Assembly: GCF_030730945.1 (NCBI RefSeq)
Contig: NZ_JAVAMS010000002.1
Location: forward strand, 372,001-436,000
Length of the DNA stretch: 64,000 nucleotides
Reading direction: 5' to 3'
DNA from: Aurantiacibacter poecillastricola
GTDB lineage: Bacteria; Pseudomonadota; Alphaproteobacteria; Sphingomonadales; Sphingomonadaceae
The notes below the pieces were generated by a model, which was not told where the DNA came from, did no database searches, and saw nothing but the letters and a program-made list of their open reading frames with translations. Shown piece by piece: positions 8,608-18,451 of this stretch (the stretch's first letter is position 1; the number at the start of each line of letters is the position of its first letter). Both the position numbers and the translations under genes were made by a program.

Positions 8608-9858
8608 TCAGCTCTTGGCCTCTTCTTCCTCGGCAGCCTCGCCACCTACGGGCGGCGGGCCGGGGCGCGGACCGACGCCGGGATCCCAGTCGAAGGGCCG
8701 GGCGAAGCGGCTGCGGTCGTCGTTCTCGGCGGTGACCGGCTCCTCCTCGCCCGCGGCGATCCGGGCCTGCTGCGCGCGGCTGGCAGAGATGTAGTCGCGC
8801 GGCATGTAGTTGCCCTCGTGACAGGCATATTCGAAGAACTGGTAGTCCTCGTCACGCGTCCAGGCGAGGCGGGTGGTCCACGGCTCCTCATAGACCTGCG
8901 GGTCGGAATAGGTGAGCTCGTGGATGATGGTGTCGGGCCCGGTCATGGTCAGGCGCTCCACCGTCATCGCCTCGGTGCTCATCGGCACGGTGTTGAAGGC
9001 GGGCACGTCCAGCGTGCCGGTGAATTGCGTCGCCATGTTGAGCGGGCTGGCCGAGCGTTCGTACACATTCTCCGTTGCGGAATCGCCCGAGACGATGTTG
9101 GTCGTCTCGATCACCAGCGTCTTGCCGTCCCACCAGCCGCGCGAGTTGCCCATCCATGCCTCGACCGGCTCGTCCCACCGCGCGGCCTTCGCCTCGGCCT
9201 CGCTGCCGTAGATCTTCACCGTGCGCGTGCCGAGCATTTCCAGCACGATGGTGACATAGCCGGGCGACTGGAACACGCGGATGCCGTTATTGTAGCGGAA
9301 CGGGTACATGGAAGCGGGGAAACCGCGAGAGACGCAGCGGTCCCAGCTGTCGAAATCGTCCACCCAGTCATAGGCCTGACCCGGCACCCAGCCGGAGCGG
9401 CCCGCCTCGAACAGCGCCATGGCCTCTGGCGTAAGGTCGGGCAGCTGGCCGTCGGCGGGGGAGACGAGCATGCTGGTAGACTTCGCCCAGTCCGTATTCT
9501 CGAACCACGCCTCCAGCCCCGTAGTGCCCGAGGCGCCGATGCCGGTCTCGTTCGCCTGCGTGAAATTGCCGTCATTCCCGCGCGCGGCCTCCAGCCGGCG
9601 GGCGAATTCCTCGTCGTTCACCCAGAAGCGGTTGCCGTATTGCTCGGGACGCTGGAACAGGATGTGTCCTGCATTGATGTTCTCGATCGGCCAGGTGCCG
9701 GTGAAATCGTAGTCGCCCCAGGGCAGCCGCTCGGGCGTGTAGTCGGTGGGGACCGGCGGCAGCTCGGTAAGGTCGGCGGGCCGCTCCTGCGCGAGAGCGG
9801 GAGCGGCGAGCGCCAGCGCGGCGGTGGAAGCGAGTGTAAGGGCAAGCGTGCGGATCAT
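8608..9858 (-). CDS. Exported protein of unknown function
   Basis: 416 residues. The start at 9858 gives a clean signal peptide (MIRTLALTLASTAALALAAPALAQ) with a GGGAG ribosome site upstream; the longer frame adds a charged tail before it. The mature part has many aromatic residues, with blocks such as DYDFTGTW, DRCVSRGFPASMYPFRYNNG and QSPGYVTIVLEMLGTRTV, followed by an acidic proline-rich tail. I recognise the general look of a secreted family found in sphingomonads and acidobacteria but cannot attach a function. It ends at a shared terminator. Confidence 0.8.
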   Translation of the reverse strand: MIRTLALTLASTAALALAAPALAQERPADLTELPPVPTDYTPERLPWGDYDFTGTWPIENINAGHILFQRPEQYGNRFWVNDEEFARRLEAARGNDGNFTQANETGIGASGTTGLEAWFENTDWAKSTSMLVSPADGQLPDLTPEAMALFEAGRSGWVPGQAYDWVDDFDSWDRCVSRGFPASMYPFRYNNGIRVFQSPGYVTIVLEMLGTRTVKIYGSEAEAKAARWDEPVEAWMGNSRGWWDGKTLVIETTNIVSGDSATENVYERSASPLNMATQFTGTLDVPAFNTVPMSTEAMTVERLTMTGPDTIIHELTYSDPQVYEEPWTTRLAWTRDEDYQFFEYACHEGNYMPRDYISASRAQQARIAAGEEEPVTAENDDRSRFARPFDWDPGVGPRPGPPPVGGEAAEEEEAKS

Positions 9859-9933
9859 GCGGTCTGTTCTCCCGGGGCAGGTCTGGTGGTCCAGATTGAT
9901 TTTGTCCGGTTGTAGGATGAAACGGCGCGGCAC

Positions 9934-10617
9934 TCAATCCTTCGCGTGATCGCCCCATTTGTAGTTGCGCGCGGTTTCCTCTTCCTCCGCCAGCATCTTG
10001 TCCGCCGCCGCCTTGCGCTCGCGCATCTTGTCGATCTTGGCGTTGAGGCGGGCGAGCACTTCGCCCTTCTTCGGCTGCCGGGCTCGGTAGTCGGCCATCA
10101 CCTCGGCGCGGATCTTCTCGTAGAGCGGGTGGCCGGGGCGAATGTCGGGGCCGTAGCGTTGGGCCCGGCGATGGCGCAGGAAGAACATCACCAGCGCCTC
10201 GTTATGGCGGCGCTCGGTGCCCAGCACCTGCCCGCCCGAGACGATCATGCGCTCCTCCCCCTCGATGGCTCGGGAGAGCGCGCAATCCTCCAGCCGGGCG
10301 ATGCCGCGATCCACCGCGATGTCCCACGCGCGGGCGAACTCCTCGCCTCCCGGCTTCTGCCGCAGCTTGTAGAGCGCCTCGAGGCTGGCGCCGATGTGTT
10401 TGGCCGCCTGCTTGACGATGCCGGTGGCAGCGAGATGCTCGATGAACTTGCGCTGCCGGTCGGGCGTGATGGAATTGCGCCGCGGAGCGACATGCGGGAC
10501 CGGCGCGAAATCGAGCAGCGCATCCCCCTCCTCGACGGGCGAGGGCGGGGCGGTGATGTAGGACGTTGCCTGACGCGGCGTGGCGCGGCGGCGATGGGGG
10601 AGGTTCTTGTGTGCCAT
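9934..10617 (-). CDS. HTH protein resembling phage terminase small subunit
   Basis: 227 residues from the ATG at 10617. After a basic N-terminus comes a helix-turn-helix-like block, QRKFIEHLAATGIVKQAAKH then GASLEALYKLRQKPGGEEFA, reminiscent of the DNA-binding part of terminase small subunits. The C-terminal third is a charged, probably coiled helical region (RLNAKIDKMRERKAAADKMLAEEEE). No terminase large subunit or other phage gene is in the window, so it is an orphan that may have another DNA-binding role. It is divergent from the LuxR-type gene at 10780, sharing a 162-base gap. Confidence 0.75.
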   Translation of the reverse strand: MAHKNLPHRRRATPRQATSYITAPPSPVEEGDALLDFAPVPHVAPRRNSITPDRQRKFIEHLAATGIVKQAAKHIGASLEALYKLRQKPGGEEFARAWDIAVDRGIARLEDCALSRAIEGEERMIVSGGQVLGTERRHNEALVMFFLRHRRAQRYGPDIRPGHPLYEKIRAEVMADYRARQPKKGEVLARLNAKIDKMRERKAAADKMLAEEEETARNYKWGDHAKD

Positions 10618-10779
10618 GCTTGGGGATGGAGCATGGGGGTGAGGCTGTAGGGAAGAGCTTTCTCGCCAACATGGTTTACGTGGAATTGCGCAAACCCCTT
10701 GCAAAACAACGGCCTGTATTTTCAATCCCGCAGCGTTCGCGTTAGGAACGGCTACAATAAGGTTAAGACGGGGGTTACA

Positions 10780-11253
10780 GTGGACTTGGTGAAAGCTACG
10801 CAGGGTCTGACGGACAAGCAGCGCGAGGTTCTCGATCTTCTGATTGAGCACAAGACTTCGAAGGAAATCGCACGCAGCTTAGGGATATCGCCATACACCG
10901 TAGATCAGCGCATCGCTTCAGCTCGCAGGAAGCTCGGTGCGAAAACGAGAAACGAGCTTGCGGCCGTATACAAAAGCATATGCGGAGAATTGGTATACCA
11001 GTTTTCGCATGTGGATTCCTTGGCGAAATCAGGGGACGAAGGCTCCGGGTCCGACGTGAACCCGATCGACGAAAGCGGGAAAATGAGCGAGCCGCCGGTC
11101 AGGGATTATCGAGTCGTACCGGAGATTTTTGAAGGTCGTTACGGGGCTTGGTTTCGCCTTGGAGCAATCAGCATCATCGCACTGTTGCTGCTGATTACGG
11201 GCCTTGGGGGTGTAGCTGCGTTCGCACAGTTGTCGGACGTGCTTTCCTACTGA
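10780..11253 (+). CDS. LuxR-type HTH protein with C-terminal membrane anchor
   Basis: 157 residues from the GTG at 10780, chosen because GGGGG lies about 5-10 bases upstream; a TTG at 10699 would add 27 residues. The LuxR/NarL-type HTH is at about residues 9-65: LTDKQREVLDLLIEHKTSKE then SLGISPYTVDQRIASARRKL. A charged linker follows. One strongly hydrophobic helix at about 127-150 (ISIIALLLLITGLGGVAAFA) ends only seven residues before the C-terminus. This is a membrane-tethered one-component regulator with almost no periplasmic part, so any signal would have to come from the membrane or a partner. It heads a four-gene run. Confidence 0.82.
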   Translation: MDLVKATQGLTDKQREVLDLLIEHKTSKEIARSLGISPYTVDQRIASARRKLGAKTRNELAAVYKSICGELVYQFSHVDSLAKSGDEGSGSDVNPIDESGKMSEPPVRDYRVVPEIFEGRYGAWFRLGAISIIALLLLITGLGGVAAFAQLSDVLSY

Positions 11254-11310
11254 CCTTCAAATCTCTCCAGAACACGATTCCGCTCACAGCGGTGTTTGAG
11301 GAGATTGAAT

Positions 11311-11640
11311 ATGCCCATGACCAAACCTGTAGCCCAGATGCGTATCGCGGCTGATTTGAAAAATGCGGAATACGCGCTGGACGAAGCCCTGCTTCGCCAG
11401 ACCGAGCTTTTTGCCACCATGATCATGGCGCGACGGGAAACGGGCTCCGCCCCCGCTCTGGGACAGGGAGCCTTGATGCGGCTCGTCAAATCCCAGCAGA
11501 CGATGCTCTCCGCCGGTGGCGAACTCGCGCGTGTTCACGGCAACATGCAGCGGATCCAGCAGGAGGAACTCGGCTACGAGGATTGCCCTCCGGGTGAAGA
11601 GATGGCCGTGCTTGGCGTAGCTGCGCAAAAGGCGGCCTAA
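11311..11640 (+). CDS. Small soluble protein of unknown function
   Basis: 109 residues, predicted largely helical and without membrane segments. The ATG at 11311 has GAGGAGA nearby upstream; five extra residues are possible from a start at 11296. It lies between the membrane-anchored LuxR-type gene and a small membrane-protein gene, on the same strand, with only 8 bases to the latter. I do not recognise the family. Confidence 0.72.
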   Translation: MPMTKPVAQMRIAADLKNAEYALDEALLRQTELFATMIMARRETGSAPALGQGALMRLVKSQQTMLSAGGELARVHGNMQRIQQEELGYEDCPPGEEMAVLGVAAQKAA

Positions 11641-11648
11641 TCCATTCG

Positions 11649-12110
11649 ATGTCCACGGATTTTGCCATCTTACTGCTACTGCTTGCTCCGGTCTGCGCAT
11701 ACGCATTCCTGAAGGGCGGCAAGCCGGAGCAGTATTGCGCGCTCGTCATCATTGCCGGGACCGCGTTCGATCGGCTCTATCCGTGGATATTCGGGCCTCG
11801 CGGCTTTCACGAGTTTTCCCTTTCCCGGCTGCTGACCGAAACCGTTCTACTTCTGGTTTTTACGTCCATCGCACTGCGGGCCAATCGCAACTGGCCCCTG
11901 ATCGTCGCTGCCGCTCAGCTTGTCGCCGTGGCTGGTAGTTTTGCGCCGCTGGCTGTGCGCGGCGGTTACGATCAGGCCTATTGGGCGCTGACCCAATTGC
12001 CGCTCGTAATTCAGCTTCTGGCGCTCTCCGCCGGGACCTGCCTGCACAGCCTTCGCGATGCGCGTGTGGGACCTTACAACGACTGGTCGCCGGCCAAACA
12101 AGATTGCTGA
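11649..12110 (+). CDS. Small multi-spanning membrane protein of unknown function
   Basis: 153 residues with about four or five hydrophobic segments: FAILLLLLAPVCAYAFL near the start, ALVIIAGTAF, LLTETVLLLVFTSIAL, LIVAAAQLVAVAGSFAPLAV and LPLVIQLLALSAGT. No catalytic motif is visible. It is 8 bases after the previous gene and 6 bases before the next, so it is almost certainly in one operon with both. It could be the membrane partner of the tethered LuxR-type regulator; this is inference from position only. Confidence 0.75.
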   Translation: MSTDFAILLLLLAPVCAYAFLKGGKPEQYCALVIIAGTAFDRLYPWIFGPRGFHEFSLSRLLTETVLLLVFTSIALRANRNWPLIVAAAQLVAVAGSFAPLAVRGGYDQAYWALTQLPLVIQLLALSAGTCLHSLRDARVGPYNDWSPAKQDC

Positions 12111-12116
12111 GTTCCA

Positions 12117-12659
12117 ATGAACGAGATGATTCCAGATTCCCGGTTTGGGGAAGCAAACGGTTCGCCTCAGTCTGTCCTTGATAGCGTCGCCAATAACTGC
12201 TCGCCGGAACAGATACGCGACATGGCAGCCTCCCTGTTGCGCCTGGCGGACGCTATCGACCAGCGCTGGCAGCCGCCCAGCGGTAACGGAATGTTTCGCT
12301 GGCCCAGTCTCCTGAGCCGGATCGAGCGCGAGGCGTATAATCTCGCGCAGAAAGCGCGCGAAGAATATCAGCGGCGCCGCAGCCGCGCTGAGCACCTTCC
12401 GGCCTCGATCCTTGCCGAGCCTGCGTGGGACATGCTGCTCGAACTCTTCCAGCAGCATGCGGGGGGAGCGAAAGTCTCGACCAAAAGCCTTTGCATCGCC
12501 TCTTGTTGCCCCACCACCACGGCGCTGCGCTACATCTCCGAGCTCGAGGACGCGGGCCTGGTTCACCGAACCGCCTCCGAATACGACAAGCGCGTCACCT
12601 TCATCGGGCTCACCGAAGAAGGGGTGCTTGCGATGGGGGGATATCTGATGGATCGCTGA
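12117..12659 (+). CDS. Winged-helix (MarR-like) DNA-binding protein
   Basis: 180 residues. The C-terminal half carries a winged-helix block: AWDMLLELFQQHAGGAKVST, then CCPTTTALRYISELEDAGLVHR as recognition helix and start of the wing, then KRVTFIGLTEEGV. This resembles MarR-type regulators. The N-terminal half is helical and charged and may mediate dimerisation. It is the last gene of the four-gene run and is followed about 125 bases later by a terminator, so the cassette contains two different DNA-binding proteins. Confidence 0.78.
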   Translation: MNEMIPDSRFGEANGSPQSVLDSVANNCSPEQIRDMAASLLRLADAIDQRWQPPSGNGMFRWPSLLSRIEREAYNLAQKAREEYQRRRSRAEHLPASILAEPAWDMLLELFQQHAGGAKVSTKSLCIASCCPTTTALRYISELEDAGLVHRTASEYDKRVTFIGLTEEGVLAMGGYLMDR

Positions 12660-12783
12660 TGAGCGCTTCATCGTCCCCTTGACCCCCCGCCCAAATCCAA
12701 CTAAGTGCGCGCTCATCCGAGGCCTCGCTGCAAGCGGCGAGTCCACGGCCAGATAGAGCTGAACATTGCCGGTCATGTCCCGG

Positions 12784-12808
12784 GGCTCCCGTTTCGTGGA
12801 GCCTTTTT
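12784..12808 (+). terminator. Rho-independent terminator of the LuxR/wHTH cassette
   Basis: GGCTCC-cgtttcgt-GGAGCC hairpin directly followed by TTTTT. It closes the run of four plus-strand genes from 10780. Confidence 0.8.
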
Positions 12809-13012
12809 CTATTGCGGAGAACTCTCCGTGGGGCAGCCGTCAAAGTAACCCGGTGCTCCGTGCTCCGGGTGGAGTGTTTCAGGCTCGCGCGGATTGCCGC
12901 TTGGCTCGCCATATTCAAGGCGGGCAGGGCGCGTTTGCACGAACCCGATACAATCCATCCGGCGCCCGCAAGGTGCTACGATCTGGGTGAAGGGCTTTGA
13001 CCTTTTCCCCGA

Positions 13013-13097
13013 CTGTCCTGAGCTTGTCGAAGGACTGCCTTTTCTTCGGACCTCGCGCCGTAAAGGAAGTGCAGCCCTTCGACAGGCTCAGGGCATA
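13013..13097. repeat. Imperfect inverted repeat of a dispersed extragenic type
   Basis: The left arm CTGTCCTGAGCTTGTCGAAG begins at 13013; the right arm, with the pattern CAGCCCTTCGACAGGCTCAG, runs from about 13072 to 13097. The arms are near-perfect reverse complements around a 35-base loop. This sequence type recurs between genes in many sphingomonads and other proteobacteria as a palindromic repeat. The whole gap 12660-13146 otherwise holds only the terminator at 12784-12808; I see no gene in it. The repeat lies only about 50 bases before rpsL, so it is probably in its 5' leader. Confidence 0.75.
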
Positions 13098-13146
13098 CGG
13101 GAAAACAAGGATCAGGCCCCCACCCGCCACACGGTGAAGGAATACA

Positions 13147-13518
13147 ATGCCGACTATCAACCAGCTGGTGCGCAAGCCGCGCAAGCCGATCGTGAAGAAG
13201 AGCAAGTCTGCCGCGATGCAGTCGAACCCGCAGAAGCGCGGCGTTTGCACCCGCGTCTACACGACGACCCCGAAGAAGCCGAACTCGGCGCTGCGCAAGG
13301 TGGCCAAGATCCGCCTGACCAACCAGCGCGAGATCATCGCCTACATCCCCGGCGAGGGCCACAACCTGCAGGAACACTCCGTGGTGCTGATCCGCGGCGG
13401 CCGTGTGCGCGACCTTCCCGGCGTGCGCTACCACGTGCTGCGCGGCGTGCTCGACACGCAGGGCGTGAAGGACCGTCGCCAGTCCCGTTCGAAGTACGGC
13501 GCCAAGCGTCCGAAGTAA
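13147..13518 (+). CDS. rpsL: 30S ribosomal protein S12
   Basis: 123 residues, full length. S12 sits at the decoding centre. The loop [12 protein letters not shown] is intact with Lys43. At the second decoding loop, [13 protein letters not shown], residue 88 is Arg (codon CGC at 13408-13410) where Lys is usual. Lys-to-Arg at this place gives streptomycin resistance in E. coli and Mycobacterium, so this bacterium may be naturally resistant. First gene of the str operon (rpsL-rpsG-fusA-tuf). Confidence 0.98.
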   Translation: MPTINQLVRKPRKPIVKKSKSAAMQSNPQKRGVCTRVYTTTPKKPNSALRKVAKIRLTNQREIIAYIPGEGHNLQEHSVVLIRGGRVRDLPGVRYHVLRGVLDTQGVKDRRQSRSKYGAKRPK

Positions 13519-13584
13519 GGTCAGCAGCGGCCTCGCGCCGCGAGGTGGCTCTGACGGGCTGCCGCAATTCCGAAGGAATTTGAA

Positions 13585-14055
13585 ATGAGTCGTCGTCGTC
13601 GTCCCGAGAAGCGGGAAATCTTGCCCGATCCCAAGTTCGGAGATCAGGTGCTGTCGAAGTTCATGAACAACCTGATGCTGGACGGCAAGAAGGCCGTTGC
13701 GGAAGGTATCGTCTACTCTGCGCTCGATACGGTGGAGGCCCGCGCCAAGGCCGATCCGGTGCAGCTGTTCCACGATGCGCTGAACAACGTGAAGCCGCAG
13801 GTCGAGGTCCGCAGCCGCCGCGTCGGTGGTGCGACCTACCAGGTGCCGGTCGAGGTTCGCCCCGAGCGTGCCCAGGCGCTCGCCATCCGCTGGCTGATCA
13901 ACGCCGCGCGCGGCCGTGCCGAAACCACCATGAGCGCACGCCTCTCGGCAGAGCTCATGGATGCCGCCAACAACCGCGGCAACGCCGTGAAGAAGCGCGA
14001 GGACACGCACCGCATGGCGGACGCGAACCGCGCCTTCTCGCACTACCGCTGGTAG
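13585..14055 (+). CDS. rpsG: 30S ribosomal protein S7
   Basis: 156 residues. Starts [20 protein letters not shown] and keeps the conserved [11 protein letters not shown] and [20 protein letters not shown] blocks that bind the 16S rRNA 3' major domain and nucleate 30S head assembly. Length is normal. Second gene of the str operon, 66 bases after rpsL. In E. coli S7 represses translation of this operon; no equivalent site was identified here. Confidence 0.98.
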   Translation: MSRRRRPEKREILPDPKFGDQVLSKFMNNLMLDGKKAVAEGIVYSALDTVEARAKADPVQLFHDALNNVKPQVEVRSRRVGGATYQVPVEVRPERAQALAIRWLINAARGRAETTMSARLSAELMDAANNRGNAVKKREDTHRMADANRAFSHYRW

Positions 14056-14164
14056 AGCGTGCTGCTTGTGAGGCCGGGGCTGCGGCTCCGGTCTTCAAGC
14101 GGTCACATTCGAGACTATATGGGGCGCGATCCCCTTCGCACCCGAACCTTTTGAGGAATTGAAC

Positions 14165-16264
<2,100 letters not shown>

Positions 16265-16361
16265 GGGAAGGCAAGCGTCTAGGGGCGGCGCCTTGTTCAA
16301 CGGGTGCCGCTTCCTCTCCCGGTGAAATTCAATTTGTGACTAACAGAGGTTATTAGAGAAA

Positions 16362-17552
16362 ATGGCGAAGGAAAAATTCGAGCGGAACAAGCCGCACTGC
16401 AACATCGGCACCATCGGTCACGTCGACCACGGCAAGACCACGCTGACGGCCGCCATCACCAAGGTGATGGCCGAGACGTACGGCGGCGCCGCGGTTGATT
16501 TCGCGAACATCGACAAGGCTCCGGAAGAGCGCGAGCGCGGCATCACCATCTCGACCGCACACGTCGAATACGAAACCGAAGCGCGTCACTATGCGCACGT
16601 CGACTGCCCGGGTCACGCCGACTACGTGAAGAACATGATCACCGGCGCGGCGCAGATGGACGGCGCCATCCTGGTGGTGAACGCTGCCGACGGCCCCATG
16701 CCGCAGACCCGCGAGCACATCCTGCTCTCGCGTCAGGTCGGCGTGCCGGCGCTGGTCGTGTACCTCAACAAGGTCGACCAGGTGGACGACGAAGAGCTGC
16801 TCGAGCTCGTGGAACTGGAAGTTCGCGAACTGCTGAGCGACTACGACTTCGACGGCGATAACATTCCGATCGTCAAGGGCTCGGCCCTGGCCGCTCTGGA
16901 AGGTCGTGACGACGAGATCGGCAAGAACTCGATCATCGAGCTGATGAAAGCCGTGGACGAGCACATCCCGCAGCCCGACCGTCCGGTCGACCAGCCCTTC
17001 CTGATGCCGATCGAGGACGTGTTCTCGATCTCGGGTCGTGGTACGGTTGTCACCGGCCGTGTCGAAACCGGCGTTGTGAACGTTGGCGACGAAGTCGAAA
17101 TCGTCGGCATCAAGGACACCCAGAAGACCACCGTCACCGGTGTGGAAATGTTCCGCAAGCTGCTCGATCGTGGTGAAGCCGGCGACAATATCGGTGCGCT
17201 GATCCGCGGTGTTGCACGTGAAGCCGTCGAGCGTGGCCAGGTTCTGGCCAAGCCCGGCAGCGTGAACCCGCACACCGAGTTCTCCGCCGAGGTCTACGTG
17301 CTGTCGAAGGATGAAGGTGGCCGTCACACGCCGTTCTTCGCTAACTACCGCCCGCAGTTCTACTTCCGCACCACCGACGTGACCGGTGAAGTGATCCTCC
17401 CCGAGGGCACCGAGATGGTCATGCCGGGCGACAACGTGACGATCGGTGTGAAGCTGATCGCTCCGATCGCCATGGACGAAGGCCTGCGTTTCGCCATCCG
17501 CGAAGGCGGCCGCACCGTCGGCTCGGGCGTGGTCTCCAAGATCACCAAGTAA
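16362..17552 (+). CDS. tuf: Elongation factor Tu
   Basis: 396 residues. The GTPase motifs [22 protein letters not shown] and NKVD are all present, and the C-terminal barrel ends [11 protein letters not shown]. It delivers aminoacyl-tRNA to the ribosome as a GTP complex. It lies 97 bases after fusA and a terminator follows it, so the str operon probably ends here. Alphaproteobacteria often have a second tuf copy; none is in this window. Confidence 0.98.
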   Translation: MAKEKFERNKPHCNIGTIGHVDHGKTTLTAAITKVMAETYGGAAVDFANIDKAPEERERGITISTAHVEYETEARHYAHVDCPGHADYVKNMITGAAQMDGAILVVNAADGPMPQTREHILLSRQVGVPALVVYLNKVDQVDDEELLELVELEVRELLSDYDFDGDNIPIVKGSALAALEGRDDEIGKNSIIELMKAVDEHIPQPDRPVDQPFLMPIEDVFSISGRGTVVTGRVETGVVNVGDEVEIVGIKDTQKTTVTGVEMFRKLLDRGEAGDNIGALIRGVAREAVERGQVLAKPGSVNPHTEFSAEVYVLSKDEGGRHTPFFANYRPQFYFRTTDVTGEVILPEGTEMVMPGDNVTIGVKLIAPIAMDEGLRFAIREGGRTVGSGVVSKITK

Positions 17553-17589
17553 CGCGATTCGCGCCGATCGGCGCAATAGAGAGAAAAGT

Positions 17590-17623
17590 GGCCCGGTGCT
17601 CTACGCGAGTGCCGGGCCCTTTT
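17590..17623 (+). terminator. Rho-independent terminator after tuf
   Basis: GGCCCGG paired with CCGGGCC around a partly paired loop, followed by CTTTTATT. It separates the str operon from the S10 operon, which has its own promoter. Confidence 0.8.
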
Positions 17624-17699
17624 ATTGAAAGGCACCTTCTATCGCCGTCTTTTCGGAGCAGGGAGGGAAAGGTGTCCGGGAAATGACGCATTTCGGGGG

Positions 17700-17728
17700 T
17701 TGTCAGCCAGTGCTGTCCCCCGTATATG
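17700..17728 (+). promoter_or_regulatory. Sigma-70-type promoter of the S10 operon
   Basis: TTGTCA at 17700-17705, exactly 17 bases, then TATATG at 17723-17728. The predicted start near 17735 gives a leader of about 150 bases before rpsJ. This is one of the best promoter matches in the window. Confidence 0.65.
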
Positions 17729-17740
17729 CGCGCTCACAGC

Positions 17741-17822
17741 AGGGGATTCGTGTCCCCCGCAACAAGATTTACGGGAGGCCGCCCGTTCCGGGAAACCGGG
17801 TATCAGCGGGGCGGGCCTTTTT
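17741..17822 (+). promoter_or_regulatory. Attenuator-like leader of the S10 operon
   Basis: Two RNA structures lie between the promoter and rpsJ. The first is a hairpin GGGGA-ttcgtg-TCCCC at 17742-17757. The second pairs GGCCGCCC at 17777-17784 with GGGC-G-GGCC at 17809-17817 (one bulged G), encloses a small CCGG-GAAA-CCGG hairpin, and runs straight into TTTTTATTTT. This looks like a terminator placed ahead of rpsJ. In E. coli, L4 controls the S10 leader by attenuation; the equivalent here is inferred from structure only. Confidence 0.5.
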
Positions 17823-17885
17823 ATTTTGGGGTTTCGATCAGGTGGTCGTGGTCCCTTGGCTCTTTCGCATCGGTAGACGGAAATT

Positions 17886-18197
17886 ATGGACGCTCAGAAT
17901 ATTCGTATTCGCCTCAAGGCCTTCGATCACCGCGTGCTCGACCAGGCAACTGGCGAGATTGCGGACACCGCACGCCGCACTGGCGCGCTTATTCGTGGTC
18001 CAATTCCGTTGCCTACGCGTATCGAGAAGTTCACCGTGAACCGCGGCCCGCACATCGACAAGAAGTCGCGCGAGCAGTTCGAGGTGCGCACCTACAAGCG
18101 GTTGCTCGACATCGTGCAGCCCAACGCCCAGACGGTCGACGCGCTGATGAAGCTGGACCTCGCTGCGGGCGTCAACGTCGAGATCAAGCTGGCCTAG
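17886..18197 (+). CDS. rpsJ: 30S ribosomal protein S10
   Basis: 103 residues, usual length. Contains [20 protein letters not shown] at the start and [20 protein letters not shown], the conserved loop that reaches into the 30S head. S10 also acts as NusE in antitermination. First gene of the S10 operon, downstream of an attenuator-like leader. Unusually, 254 bases separate it from rplC. Confidence 0.98.
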   Translation: MDAQNIRIRLKAFDHRVLDQATGEIADTARRTGALIRGPIPLPTRIEKFTVNRGPHIDKKSREQFEVRTYKRLLDIVQPNAQTVDALMKLDLAAGVNVEIKLA

Positions 18198-18210
18198 TCC
18201 GCGCTCGATC

Positions 18211-18386
18211 CGGTCCTTCTGGCAGGACCTAAAACCGCCGGAGAGAATTGGGGCTCCTACGGCCCCGCTGTTCCTTCGGGATCGGCAAGACATAGGGATA
18301 CCGCCGGATATGTCCGGGCTGCGTCCCCCGTCTCGCTCGAACGACCTCATGGTCAGATGAGCAATTCAGCCCGGACGGGGCGACGC
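18211..18386 (+). promoter_or_regulatory. Structured spacer between rpsJ and rplC
   Basis: The 254-base gap has a hairpin GGTCCT-loop-AGGACC just after rpsJ and a perfect 10-bp inverted repeat, GTCCGGGCTG at 18312-18321 with CAGCCCGGAC at 18367-18376. An overlapping alternative pairing exists (GCGTCCCC with GGGGCGACGC), so two mutually exclusive folds are possible. A further GGGGA-tgg-TCCCC hairpin lies just before the rplC ribosome site. No gene is seen here. Confidence 0.4.
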
Positions 18387-18451
18387 ATCGAAAAATGGGC
18401 TGGCAAGCACCTGGGGATGGTCCCCTTGTGCCTCTGTGTAGGAGTTTGACG

